Positions 51,969-60,511 of a stretch of 64,000 nt of DNA are shown piece after piece. This DNA is from Bacteroidota bacterium (GTDB lineage Bacteria; Bacteroidota; Bacteroidia; NS11-12g; UBA9320): contig JAIBDD010000014.1 of assembly GCA_024679565.1 (NCBI GenBank), forward strand, positions 1 to 64,000, in the 5' to 3' direction. Both the position numbers and the translations under genes were made by a program. The notes beneath the pieces are model-generated. The model had not been told where the DNA came from. It saw only the letters and a list, made by a program, of their open reading frames with translations, and searched no databases. Every line of letters starts with the position of its first letter. Position 1 is the first letter of the stretch.

Positions 51969-53597
51969 ATGGCAGGTGGTAAATTAAGTCCACGTCAGAA
52001 AATGATTAACATGATGTATCTCGTGTTAACAGCGCTTCTGGCACTAAACGTATCTAAAGAAATCTTAAAGTCCTTCCATTTGATGGAAGTGTCTTTCAAC
52101 AAAGCATCTGAGAATTTGGATGGTAAAATCAAGGGTCAAATGGAAGGCTTCGCTGAACAAGCGGGTAACGACCCTAAACTAAAGCCTTATTATAACAAGG
52201 CTGTAGAAGCACAAACAATTACGGATGAATTCGTAAGCTACATTGAGGGTATTAAAACGGATCTTATCGAAAAAACTGGCGGTCGTCAGGATTTTGATGA
52301 TGGAGAAGAAGGTGCCGCTTATGAAGCAGAATTAACCGGAATGGACAATATGGAGGTTCACGCGAATTACTTCATGGTCGACAATGCTGATGGAGCCAAG
52401 AAAAAAGGCTGGAAAGGTCAAGAGCTTGAAGAAAAAGTGATGGGCACAAGAGAAAAGCTTGTTGGTGTTTTGAAACAAGACACTGCAAAAGGGCTTACGA
52501 TTGATCCTAAGCAAATGAAAGCGGTTGACGATGCTTGTCAATTGAATACAGTATTGACTGAAAAGGAAGCAAAAAAGTATCCTTCTTGGTCAGCTAAATA
52601 CTTAGAACATAGCCCATTAGCTGGTGTTGTAACGATGCTTACTAAAATGCAAAGTGACGCTAGAGCTACTCAGGGAGCTGTATTAGACGTTCTTAATCAA
52701 GGAAAAACTACAGTTGTAAAAGTAGATGGTTTCGTACCAGTTGTTGCTCCAGTGTCAGGTGGCGGTGTTGTAATGTCAGGAGACGAATACAGAGCTGAGA
52801 TTTTCTTAGCTGCGATTACTTCTGGTAGTGAGAATGATGAATACATCCTTGAAAAAGGTGGTTCTGAACTTGTAGAAGAGAATGGTAAGCACTACTACGT
52901 TGCTAGAGGCGGAAGCCCTGGTAGCTTCGAGTACAGCGGTGTTGTGAAAGTTAAAACAGCAGAAGGTGATAAAACATACCCTTTTAAAGGGGAGTATCAA
53001 GTATTCCAAGGTGGTGCGACAATATCGGCTACCAAAATGAATGTTTTGTATATCGGTGTTGATAATCCTATCTCTGTTGGGGTTCCTGGTGTGAATCCTT
53101 CTGGAGTTCGTGCGACTATGTCTGGTGGATCTATCAAAAGAAGTGGCAAGGATTGGGTTGCTCGTGTTACCAAAAAAGGTAAAGCAACGATTGTGGCTTC
53201 TGCTACAATGAGTGACGGAACAACCCGTAGAATGGGACAGATGGAATATCGTGTAAAGCAACTTCCAAAGCCTGAAGCAAAATGGGGTACTGTTGAAAGT
53301 GGTACGTCAATGGCAAGAGCCGCAGTTTCTATTCACCGTACTGTACGTGCAGGAATGGGACCAGAGTTCGCCTTTGAAGGTTTGAAGTACAGAGTAACAG
53401 GATATCGATTTGTGTTAGCGCCTAGAAAAGGTGAAGCATATATGAAGTCTCAAAGTGGAGCTTCGATTCCTTCGGCATTTAGCGAAAGAATTAGAAGATC
53501 TAAAAAAGGAGATAGAATCTTGGTTGATAAGATTAGAGCCGTTGGACCAGATGGTAAGCAGCGAAATCTTAAGCCAATTTTGATTGAATTGAAATAA
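51969..53597 (+). CDS. gldM: T9SS motor and shaft protein GldM
   Basis: 542 residues. The start AGGKLSPRQKMINMMYLVLTALLALNVSKEILKSF is the known N-terminal helix of GldM; then a helical first domain (about 40-225) and three beta domains of the periplasmic shaft (VAPVSGGGVVMSGDEYRAEI, then FQGGATISATKMNVLYIGVDNPISVG, then ISGTS-like VESGTSMARAAVSI). It crosses the periplasm and contacts the GldK/GldN ring. A hairpin follows before gldN. Confidence 0.95.
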   Translation: MAGGKLSPRQKMINMMYLVLTALLALNVSKEILKSFHLMEVSFNKASENLDGKIKGQMEGFAEQAGNDPKLKPYYNKAVEAQTITDEFVSYIEGIKTDLIEKTGGRQDFDDGEEGAAYEAELTGMDNMEVHANYFMVDNADGAKKKGWKGQELEEKVMGTREKLVGVLKQDTAKGLTIDPKQMKAVDDACQLNTVLTEKEAKKYPSWSAKYLEHSPLAGVVTMLTKMQSDARATQGAVLDVLNQGKTTVVKVDGFVPVVAPVSGGGVVMSGDEYRAEIFLAAITSGSENDEYILEKGGSELVEENGKHYYVARGGSPGSFEYSGVVKVKTAEGDKTYPFKGEYQVFQGGATISATKMNVLYIGVDNPISVGVPGVNPSGVRATMSGGSIKRSGKDWVARVTKKGKATIVASATMSDGTTRRMGQMEYRVKQLPKPEAKWGTVESGTSMARAAVSIHRTVRAGMGPEFAFEGLKYRVTGYRFVLAPRKGEAYMKSQSGASIPSAFSERIRRSKKGDRILVDKIRAVGPDGKQRNLKPILIELK

Positions 53598-53601
53598 TTA
53601 A

Positions 53602-53644
53602 TGTGTGCCTAATTAGTCATTAATATTGGCTTGTTAGGCGCACA
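53602..53644 (+). terminator. hairpin between gldM and gldN (attenuator or weak terminator)
   Basis: TGTGTGCCTAA (53602-53612) pairs with TTAGGCGCACA (53634-53644) with one G-U, loop 21 nt. The following sequence is only moderately T-rich (TTTACAAAG), so it would be a weak terminator or processing site between gldM and gldN. Confidence 0.45.
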
Positions 53645-53670
53645 TTTACAAAGAGTTAAAATAATAGTTA

Positions 53671-53678
53671 TATTTTTG
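53671..53678 (+). promoter_or_regulatory. -7 element (TATTTTTG) of gldN
   Basis: TATTTTTG matches TAnnTTTG and ends 24 bp before the gldN ATG, downstream of the gldM-gldN hairpin. It suggests that gldN has its own promoter in addition to read-through. No -33 TTG at 19-21 bp. Confidence 0.45.
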
Positions 53679-53702
53679 CGTTTATATTCTAAATTAAGTT
53701 TT

Positions 53703-54542
53703 ATGGGTAAAAGAGTCTTATTATTAAGTGTATTTGTTCTAGGTTGCGTTTTGAGCGGTATGGCTCAGAGTGCTCAAGAAGATTGGACTTACGATAAACA
53801 AGCTGTGAATGAGCGAAAGGTTATTCCACATCGTTATACCCGTGAAGCCAACGTTAAATACCACAAGCGCATTCACCGCGTTATTGACGTGCGTGAAAAG
53901 CAAAACCTTCAAATGCACTGGCCTAAGAACCCGTTTTATAATATCATTTATGAAGCAGCAACTAAGCCAGATAATCCAAATGGAACGGTTGTAGCTTACA
54001 CAAGTGATTCTTTAGAAAACGGTGGAATTTACTCACCAACTGAGATTTTAGGTCGAGGTGGATACGAGTTAATCACTTCGGTAGAGGATGAATTTGGGGA
54101 TCCTGTTGATACAACAATTATTGTCCCGTTTGATCAGACGGAACTTAAGAAATACCGTATCATGGAAGATTGGATTTTTGATTATAACTATTCTGATTTC
54201 CGAGCAACTATTATAGCCATCGCACCTCAGTTTATGCAAGTTGCGGGGGAAGGTGTTGAATTAGGTGAAGCTTCATTGTTTTGGGTAAAGATGGACGACT
54301 TACGTCCAATAATGGTAAACCAAGAAATCTTTAATCCATATAACGACGCTGCTAGATTGTCATTTGATGATTGGTTTGAAATGCGTATGTTCTCTAGCTA
54401 CATTGTGAAAGAATCTAACGTATGGGATGACGACATTAAATATTACGAAGAAAACGAAGACAACCCATTTGCTGCTTTATTAAAAAGTGAAGCGATTAAA
54501 AACGACTTGTTCATTTTTGAACATGATCTATGGGAATACTAG
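53703..54542 (+). CDS. gldN: T9SS ring protein GldN
   Basis: 279 residues after the start at ATG 53703 (KRVLLLSVFVLGCVLSG is the signal peptide). The mature protein has DREKQNL-like HRVIDVREKQNLQMHWP and FYNIIYEAA, LKKYRIMEDWIFD and a C-terminal IFEHDLWEY, the GldN (PorN) pattern. It forms the periplasmic ring with GldK. The open frame extends upstream to 53631, but those residues are not part of a signal peptide. Ends 18 bp before a strong terminator. Confidence 0.93.
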   Translation: MGKRVLLLSVFVLGCVLSGMAQSAQEDWTYDKQAVNERKVIPHRYTREANVKYHKRIHRVIDVREKQNLQMHWPKNPFYNIIYEAATKPDNPNGTVVAYTSDSLENGGIYSPTEILGRGGYELITSVEDEFGDPVDTTIIVPFDQTELKKYRIMEDWIFDYNYSDFRATIIAIAPQFMQVAGEGVELGEASLFWVKMDDLRPIMVNQEIFNPYNDAARLSFDDWFEMRMFSSYIVKESNVWDDDIKYYEENEDNPFAALLKSEAIKNDLFIFEHDLWEY

Positions 54543-54560
54543 TCTAAAAACTTAAAATAT

Positions 54561-54598
54561 AAAAGCCCGTCTAACTCTGTTAGACGGGCTTTTTTTTT
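54561..54598 (+). terminator. strong intrinsic terminator of the gld operon
   Basis: AAAAGCCCGTCTAAC (54561-54575), loop TCT, GTTAGACGGGCTTTT (54579-54593): a 15-bp perfect stem followed by a T-run to 54598. It ends the gldK-gldN transcript. Confidence 0.92.
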
Positions 54599-54646
54599 AT
54601 CCCAGTATTTAATCCATTGGTTATTTTCGCAGTCAATTTTTTAAGC

Positions 54647-56335
54647 ATGAAGAAACTCATTGAGTGTGTACCAAATTTTAGTGAAGGCCGAGACGCCTCA
54701 GTTATTCAACAAATCACGAATGCCATAGAAGCTGTAGACGGTGTAACGTTATTAGACGTTGACCCAGGAAAAGCAACGAACAGAACCGTTGTCACCTTTG
54801 TTGGAGAGCCAGACGCTGTGGTAGAAGGAGCGTATCAAGGTATTGTTGCTGCGTCAAAACTTATAGATATGAGTAAACACAGTGGTGAGCATGCAAGAAT
54901 GGGCGCAACAGACGTTTGTCCGTTTATACCCGTAGCCAATATTTCATTGGAAGAAACGGCCGAATATGCAATAAAGTTGGCTCAACGCGTGGGAGCAGAT
55001 ACTTCAATACCTGTGTATTTATACGGGGCATCGCAGAAGCAAGCGTATAGGAATGATTTATCCGTTATTCGATCTGGTGAATACGAAGGCTTTTTTAACA
55101 AAATAAAAGAAGACAAGTGGAAGCCTGATTTTGGTAAAGCTGAAATGAATGTCTTTAGTGGTGCAACGGTTATAGGGGCACGCGATTTTCTAATTGCATA
55201 CAACGTAAACTTAAACACTACATCAACAAGAATTGCCAATAGAATTGCTTTCGACGTGCGTGAAGCAGGTCGTGTGAAACGAACAGGTAATCCATATTCA
55301 GGCCCAATTGCCAAAGACGAAAAGGGAGAAACGATTAGAATTCCTGGAAGTTGCAAAGAAGTAAAAGCCGTGGGTTGGTTTATTGAAGAGTACGGAGTTG
55401 CTCAAATATCAGCGAACCTTACCAATTATCATGTTACTCCGGTTCATACGTTCTTTGATGAAGTAGAGAAAAGTGCGATATCAAGAGGTGTTAGAGTAAC
55501 TGGAAGTGAGTTGGTTGGATTGGTGCCACTTAAAGCCATGTTAGAAGCTGGGAGACATTACTTAGTTAAACAGGGGAGGTCTATAGGTGTAAGTGAAAGA
55601 GAGATTGTACATATCGCTGTTAAAACACTTGGACTAGATGAGTTAGGGCCGTTTGACCCAGACAAAAAGATAATAGAATACGCTCTTAAGCGTGCTGAAG
55701 ATACCCGACTGGTGGATATGACTTGTACCAATTTTGCCAATGAAACGGCATCTGAAAGCATGGCACCTGGTGGCGGCAGTATTTCCGCGTATGTTGGAAG
55801 TCTTGGAGCAGCGTTGTCATCCATGGTTGCCAATTTGGGTGCTAACAAAAGAGGTTGGGAAGATAGAGTGACCGAGTTCTCTGATTGGGCAGTAAAAGCG
55901 CAAACGATAAAAGACAAGTTGTTGTTTTACGTGGATGAAGATACGAGGTCGTTTAATGGCATTATCGATGCGATAAGACTACCTAAGGATTCTGATGCTG
56001 AGAAGTTAGCAAGAAAAAATGCGATTGAAGATGCTTCAATCTATGCTACCGAAGTGCCTAAACAGGTGATGGAAACAGCATTTCAAGCCTATGCATGCAT
56101 TGATGCGATGATTACCAAAGGAAACAAAAGCTCTGTAACCGATGCTGGTGTGGGTGCGCTTTGTATTGATTTAGCTATTCAAGGGGCAGGAATGAATGTA
56201 CTCGTTAACGCAAAAGACCTTGCAAATAAAGAAACTGGAGACAATTTCAAAAAGGATGCATTAAACCTTATGGTCCAGTCAAATAACGAATCAGCAAGAC
56301 TGAGGAAGTTAGTGCTGGAAGTACTGGAAGCTTAG
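54647..56335 (+). CDS. ftcD: bifunctional glutamate formimidoyltransferase/formimidotetrahydrofolate cyclodeaminase
   Basis: 562 residues with two fused domains: a formiminotransferase (about 1-330: KLIECVPNFSEGRD, LDVDPGKATNRTVVTFVG, SKHSGEHARMGATDVCPFIP) and a cyclodeaminase (about 350-562: SESMAPGGGSISAYVGSLGA, then AFQAYACIDAMI). It moves the formimino group of formiminoglutamate to tetrahydrofolate and deaminates it, in histidine degradation. No hut genes are adjacent. ATG 54647 is chosen (Met-Lys-Lys start); the frame is open from 54617. Confidence 0.93.
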   Translation: MKKLIECVPNFSEGRDASVIQQITNAIEAVDGVTLLDVDPGKATNRTVVTFVGEPDAVVEGAYQGIVAASKLIDMSKHSGEHARMGATDVCPFIPVANISLEETAEYAIKLAQRVGADTSIPVYLYGASQKQAYRNDLSVIRSGEYEGFFNKIKEDKWKPDFGKAEMNVFSGATVIGARDFLIAYNVNLNTTSTRIANRIAFDVREAGRVKRTGNPYSGPIAKDEKGETIRIPGSCKEVKAVGWFIEEYGVAQISANLTNYHVTPVHTFFDEVEKSAISRGVRVTGSELVGLVPLKAMLEAGRHYLVKQGRSIGVSEREIVHIAVKTLGLDELGPFDPDKKIIEYALKRAEDTRLVDMTCTNFANETASESMAPGGGSISAYVGSLGAALSSMVANLGANKRGWEDRVTEFSDWAVKAQTIKDKLLFYVDEDTRSFNGIIDAIRLPKDSDAEKLARKNAIEDASIYATEVPKQVMETAFQAYACIDAMITKGNKSSVTDAGVGALCIDLAIQGAGMNVLVNAKDLANKETGDNFKKDALNLMVQSNNESARLRKLVLEVLEA

Positions 56336-56348
56336 AATGACGCTTTAG

Positions 56349-56391
56349 TAATTAACAATTAACAATTATTAATTATCAATTGTTAATTGTT
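56349..56391. repeat. heptamer array forming a hairpin between ftcD and mvaA
   Basis: Six 7-bp units (56349-56390: TAATTAA, CAATTAA, CAATTAT, TAATTAT, CAATTGT, TAATTGT). The arms AACAATTAACAATT (56354-56367) and AATTGTTAATTGTT (56378-56391) are exact inverted repeats with a 10-nt loop. The array overlaps the end of mvaA: its last codons (N, N, stop) are coded by it. It may act as a bidirectional terminator for the convergent genes. Confidence 0.85.
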
Positions 56392-57738
56392 CGAGGCCGT
56401 ATATTGCTCTACAGTTATCCCTCTTAATTTGCAAAACTCCTCTAGAGCTAGCGAATAACTAGGAACCCTATCTTTAAATGTGTTTATGATGGCATTCTTT
56501 TCTTCCAAAGTTGCCTCAAATTGATTCAAGATATTCATTAAGTGCATCTTCATATGACCTTTTTGAATACCTGTGGTGGTTAAAGATCGTAGTGCAGAAA
56601 AATTCTGTGCCAACCCGGCAACCGCAACTATCTGCATCAACTCCTGTGCATTTGGTTTACCTAACAACTCGTTCGATAATTTAACCATGGGATGTAGTGA
56701 GGTAATACCACCTACAGTTCCCAGCGATAGCGGAAGCTCAATGTAAAATGTAAATTGTCCATTTTCGACCTCCACATGAGACAAACTCTTGTATTGACCA
56801 TTCCTAGCTGCATAAGCATGAACGGAGGCCTCTATGGCTCTGAAATCGTTTCCTGTGGCAATTATCAAGGCATCCACACCATTCATTATGCCTTTATTGT
56901 GTGTTACAGCGCGATAAGGCTCAATTTCTGCAACGTGCACCGCTCTAACAAAATTATCAACGAAAGTTTGTGGGTCCATGTCGGTACCGGCCGTTAATGC
57001 CTCTACAGGGCACGATACTTCTGCTCTTACCAAACATTCAGGCGTGTAATTACTCAGAATACACATGATCACCTCAATTTGCCTGTCATCTGGGCTCAGC
57101 TCTGCTGCATCACCAATATATTGTTCAAATATTTCAGACCACTTTTCGAGAACGGTATTGATAAAATTAGCACCCATAGAGTCCCGGGTGTCAAAAGATC
57201 CTTTGATTTGGTAATAATTCGGTTCCAAATCAGATTTATTGATAAGCTCAATATCCAAAATACCACCCCCACGAGCTGTCATATTGCGGGTGATGTCATT
57301 TGTCTCTTTAATTAAGAGTGGCTTTACTCGGTCAAAGTACTGCTGTAAGTCGTTAAAATCGGCACCACGCCATACAAAGTGGACATGACCTATTTTGGTG
57401 GTTGAAATTACCTTCGCTTTAAATCCACCCCGTTCTAACCAGTATGAACCAGACTTGGCCATCGCCGCAACTACAGAACTTTCTTCAATTGCCATTGGCA
57501 AGCAATACATTTTGTCGTTTATCAGAAAGTTGGGAGCCACACCAAAAGGCATGTAATAGTTGGTTAAGGTGTTTTCGATAAACTCGTCATGTAGCTTTTG
57601 TAAATTGGCATCGGAGTGCCAATAGCTCTTGATTAAGGATAACGCTTTATCAGGTTGTTCGAAGTAGTTATCGATCAACCATTCTGTCTTAGCATCTTTA
57701 CTGAGCTTACTAAATCCCTTTATCGGTTTAACAGTCAT
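56383..57738 (-). CDS. mvaA: hydroxymethylglutaryl-CoA reductase, class II
   Basis: 451 residues of the class II (degradative-type) HMG-CoA reductase fold: ENTLTNYYMPFGVAPNFL with the catalytic Glu, LPMAIEESSVVAAMAKSG, DSMGANFINTVLEKW and ATGNDFRAIEASVHAYA. In Bacteroidota this enzyme makes mevalonate for the mevalonate pathway rather than degrading it. The next gene (fni, the IPP isomerase) overlaps its start by 4 bp, which supports the biosynthetic role. The C-terminal codons lie in a heptamer repeat. Confidence 0.92.
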   Translation of the reverse strand: MTVKPIKGFSKLSKDAKTEWLIDNYFEQPDKALSLIKSYWHSDANLQKLHDEFIENTLTNYYMPFGVAPNFLINDKMYCLPMAIEESSVVAAMAKSGSYWLERGGFKAKVISTTKIGHVHFVWRGADFNDLQQYFDRVKPLLIKETNDITRNMTARGGGILDIELINKSDLEPNYYQIKGSFDTRDSMGANFINTVLEKWSEIFEQYIGDAAELSPDDRQIEVIMCILSNYTPECLVRAEVSCPVEALTAGTDMDPQTFVDNFVRAVHVAEIEPYRAVTHNKGIMNGVDALIIATGNDFRAIEASVHAYAARNGQYKSLSHVEVENGQFTFYIELPLSLGTVGGITSLHPMVKLSNELLGKPNAQELMQIVAVAGLAQNFSALRSLTTTGIQKGHMKMHLMNILNQFEATLEEKNAIINTFKDRVPSYSLALEEFCKLRGITVEQYTASNN

Positions 57739-58736
57739 TTACGTAAATCTAAATATTGATTGGCCAAAGTGTAGCCATGTATTTCTTTTTCTAAAAACGC
57801 GTCTAATGCATCAAAGCCAGTTGCTGCATGCTTAAGAAGTGCAGAGGCTTGAGCGTAAACGGATGGGTTGCTAGATTTCTTATTGAGGTAATAGCCATCT
57901 AAAAAGGTTTTAACACCTCCCGAAATTATTATTTGCTTGGATTGAAATGCCGGGTTTGTCGCAGACAACTCATTGCACGTATCAACCATTTCTTCCGCAG
58001 AATGACCAATTATGGTTAAAGGTTCATATTGTTTACGGCGTTGTTCATCGGCACGCAGTAATTCCAATACAGAAAAATTGGTGCCACCATGTGCTCCAAA
58101 ATCGATAGCGTCAATATTTAAGTCAAACAACTCTTTCAGGCTTTTTGGACCAAATCCTTGCCCTACTTCTTTCACAATTATTGAGGTATCAATGGCATCA
58201 ATAACCCGCTTGATGGTGTCGATAGGGGCTTGCTTAAAGCGATCACCTTCTGGTTGTAACCACTCTTGGAACGGATTCACGTGAATAATCAAACCGTCGG
58301 TTTCCGTTCTTTTTATCAGTTCATCAACAAGAGACAACTTGTTGGCTTCAATAAGTTCCTCTAATTGTGCAATTCCAAGATTCGAATAGAACGGGTAATC
58401 GTCCGTAATGTACTTTCTAAGCTGAAAATCAGGTAAGTACGTATCACTGTCTAATATTATTCGACACGACCCTAGGCCCATGCCCAAACCATATTTACCA
58501 GCGGCTTTACCTAAGTTTTTGTTGATCTCTGCGGCTTTTTCTGTACCGCCTGTCATGCTTGAAATCCACAACGGGAAGTGCATCTGCTTGTTTAAAAATG
58601 AAAAAGGGGCCAGTGGCTCCGACGGATGCGGTTTCATCAATGGTTCATAATTAAACCGCTGATCCAGTGAACTTATTTGAGATTTAAAAGCCAAATCAAT
58701 GTGACTTGCTTTTCTTGCAGATGTATTGTCCTCCAT
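57735..58736 (-). CDS. fni: isopentenyl-diphosphate delta-isomerase, type 2 (FMN)
   Basis: 333 residues: MEDNTSARKASHIDLAFKSQ, SSMTGGTEKAAEINKNL (FMN and phosphate loop), GMGLGSCRIILDS, HVNPFQEW, VKEVGQGFGPKSL and IDFGAHGGTNFSVLEL. The type 2 isomerase interconverts IPP and DMAPP using reduced FMN. ATG 58736 is chosen; the frame is open to 58754. It precedes mvaA on the minus strand with a 4-bp overlap, so the mevalonate genes are translated together. Confidence 0.92.
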   Translation of the reverse strand: MEDNTSARKASHIDLAFKSQISSLDQRFNYEPLMKPHPSEPLAPFSFLNKQMHFPLWISSMTGGTEKAAEINKNLGKAAGKYGLGMGLGSCRIILDSDTYLPDFQLRKYITDDYPFYSNLGIAQLEELIEANKLSLVDELIKRTETDGLIIHVNPFQEWLQPEGDRFKQAPIDTIKRVIDAIDTSIIVKEVGQGFGPKSLKELFDLNIDAIDFGAHGGTNFSVLELLRADEQRRKQYEPLTIIGHSAEEMVDTCNELSATNPAFQSKQIIISGGVKTFLDGYYLNKKSSNPSVYAQASALLKHAATGFDALDAFLEKEIHGYTLANQYLDLRK

Positions 58737-58870
58737 AAGAATTAGAACCCCCAAAGATAGGGCATAATTTCAAGCTTGAAAAATTGAACAAGTCAATTGC
58801 CTTAGTGTTCATCAAGAAAATAGAAATCAGTGCAACATCCGGATAAATTCCGATTTAATTTGCGGTAATT

Positions 58871-59545
58871 ATGATTGATTTTAACGCCGGACAAACCATT
58901 TGTATCGATAAGCCTGCAACATGGTCGTCGTTTCACGTGGTGAAAAAGGTTCGTTTTTTAACTAAGGCTAAAAAAGTGGGGCACGCAGGGACCTTAGACC
59001 CTTTGGCCACAGGTTTACTGGTGATTTGCACTGGCAAACACACAAAAATTATTAATACGTATCAAGGTCAAGAAAAAGAATATACCGGAAAATTTAAGCT
59101 GGGTGTAACCACGGCATCATACGATTCTGAAGAACCAGAGGAAAATCCAAAGCCCTATGATCACATCACTTTAAAAGCGGTTGAGGAGTGTGTAAAATCT
59201 GCATTTACAGGTGTTATTCTTCAAAAACCACCCATTTTTTCTGCCGTTAAGGTTGGTGGAGAACGGGCGTATAGCAAAGCCAGAAAAGGAGAAGAAGTGA
59301 TTATTCAACCCAAGGAAGTTACCATCCATACGTTTGAAATTACATCATTCGAGCCACCATTTATCGCCTTTAAAATTGTGTGTGGTAAGGGTACGTATAT
59401 TAGGAGTATTGCACGCGATTTGGGAGTTGCACTAGGCTGTGGTGCTTATATGTCTGAGTTAAGACGCACCCGCATTGGGGAGTTCAAAATTGAAGACGCG
59501 TATACGATTGAAACATTTGAAGAAATGGTAAAGGCATTAAAGTAA
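58871..59545 (+). CDS. truB: tRNA pseudouridine(55) synthase
   Basis: 224 residues: CIDKPATWSSFHVVKKV, the catalytic Asp in KVGHAGTLDPLATGLLVI, QKPPIFSAVKVGGERAYSKAR and GTYIRSIARDLGVALGCGAY. Makes pseudouridine 55 in the T loop. It lacks the PUA domain, as is usual in short Bacteroidota TruB. The gene is divergent from fni, and ribF follows 36 bp later. Confidence 0.95.
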   Translation: MIDFNAGQTICIDKPATWSSFHVVKKVRFLTKAKKVGHAGTLDPLATGLLVICTGKHTKIINTYQGQEKEYTGKFKLGVTTASYDSEEPEENPKPYDHITLKAVEECVKSAFTGVILQKPPIFSAVKVGGERAYSKARKGEEVIIQPKEVTIHTFEITSFEPPFIAFKIVCGKGTYIRSIARDLGVALGCGAYMSELRRTRIGEFKIEDAYTIETFEEMVKALK

Positions 59546-59581
59546 GGTCTGCTGTATATTCGCCAACTTTGTAAGTATTTG

Positions 59582-60511
59582 ATGCAAATAATACGTGACT
59601 TAGATGAATTTCAACCCGAGAGTCCAGTAGTTCTGACTCAAGGAACCTTTGATGGTGTTCATCTCGGACATCAAAAAATAATAACGCAATTAGTTACACG
59701 TGCACAGCAAATTGATGGAAAGTCTGTGTTGCTTACATTTTACCCGCATCCTCGCCTGGTATTGTATCCAGAGGATAATGAGCTCAAATTAATCACAAGC
59801 ATCGAAGAGAAAGCCAAACTATTAAAGTCTTTTGGGCTTGATTATTTGATTATTCTCCCATTTACCAAAGACTTAAGCCGCATAACACCATTCGGTTTTA
59901 TTCGAGATATACTGGTGAAGAAACTTCATATTTCAACCATTATTATTGGTTATGACCATCGATTTGGGAAAAACCGAGAAGGTTCGATTATAGAAATTGA
60001 AAAGTATGCCCAGGAGTTCAATTATGAAGTTGAACAAATTCCAGAACAAGACATCAATGATTGCATCGTAAGCTCCTCACAGGTGCGCAATGCATTGCTA
60101 TCTGGTGACCTTGAGCTAGCCAATGAGTTTATGGGCAGGCCTTTTAGCATTTCGGGTATAGTTGTTACAGGCCAGCAAAAAGGAACTGAATTGGGTTTCC
60201 CTACGGCCAACCTTGGCAAATTAGATCCATTCAAGCTTATTCCTAAAAAAGGTGTTTATGCCGTAAAGGTTATAATTGCAAACGAATCGCATTTTGGAAT
60301 GTTAAACATAGGCACACGGCCTACGTTTAAACTGAATGAATTGGCCATCGAAACACATATTTTCGACTTTAGTGACAAAATTTATGGACAAGAAATTGAA
60401 ATTTTGTTCATTAAACGTTGGAGGGATGAACGTAAATTTGAAAATCAGGAACAATTGGTACAGCAACTGAACACCGATAACACTGAGATAAAAGCGTTTT
60501 TTAAGTTATGA
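59582..60511 (+). CDS. ribF: bifunctional riboflavin kinase/FAD synthetase
   Basis: 309 residues: an N-terminal FMN adenylyltransferase (about 15-175: TQGTFDGVHLGHQKIITQ, IIIGYDHRFGKNREGS) and a C-terminal riboflavin kinase (about 185-309: GIVVTGQQKGTELGFPTANL, GVYAVKVI, LAIETHIFDF). Makes FMN and FAD. ATG 59582 is chosen over a TTG one codon earlier. The 3' end overlaps the M23 peptidase start by 4 bp. Confidence 0.94.
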   Translation: MQIIRDLDEFQPESPVVLTQGTFDGVHLGHQKIITQLVTRAQQIDGKSVLLTFYPHPRLVLYPEDNELKLITSIEEKAKLLKSFGLDYLIILPFTKDLSRITPFGFIRDILVKKLHISTIIIGYDHRFGKNREGSIIEIEKYAQEFNYEVEQIPEQDINDCIVSSSQVRNALLSGDLELANEFMGRPFSISGIVVTGQQKGTELGFPTANLGKLDPFKLIPKKGVYAVKVIIANESHFGMLNIGTRPTFKLNELAIETHIFDFSDKIYGQEIEILFIKRWRDERKFENQEQLVQQLNTDNTEIKAFFKL

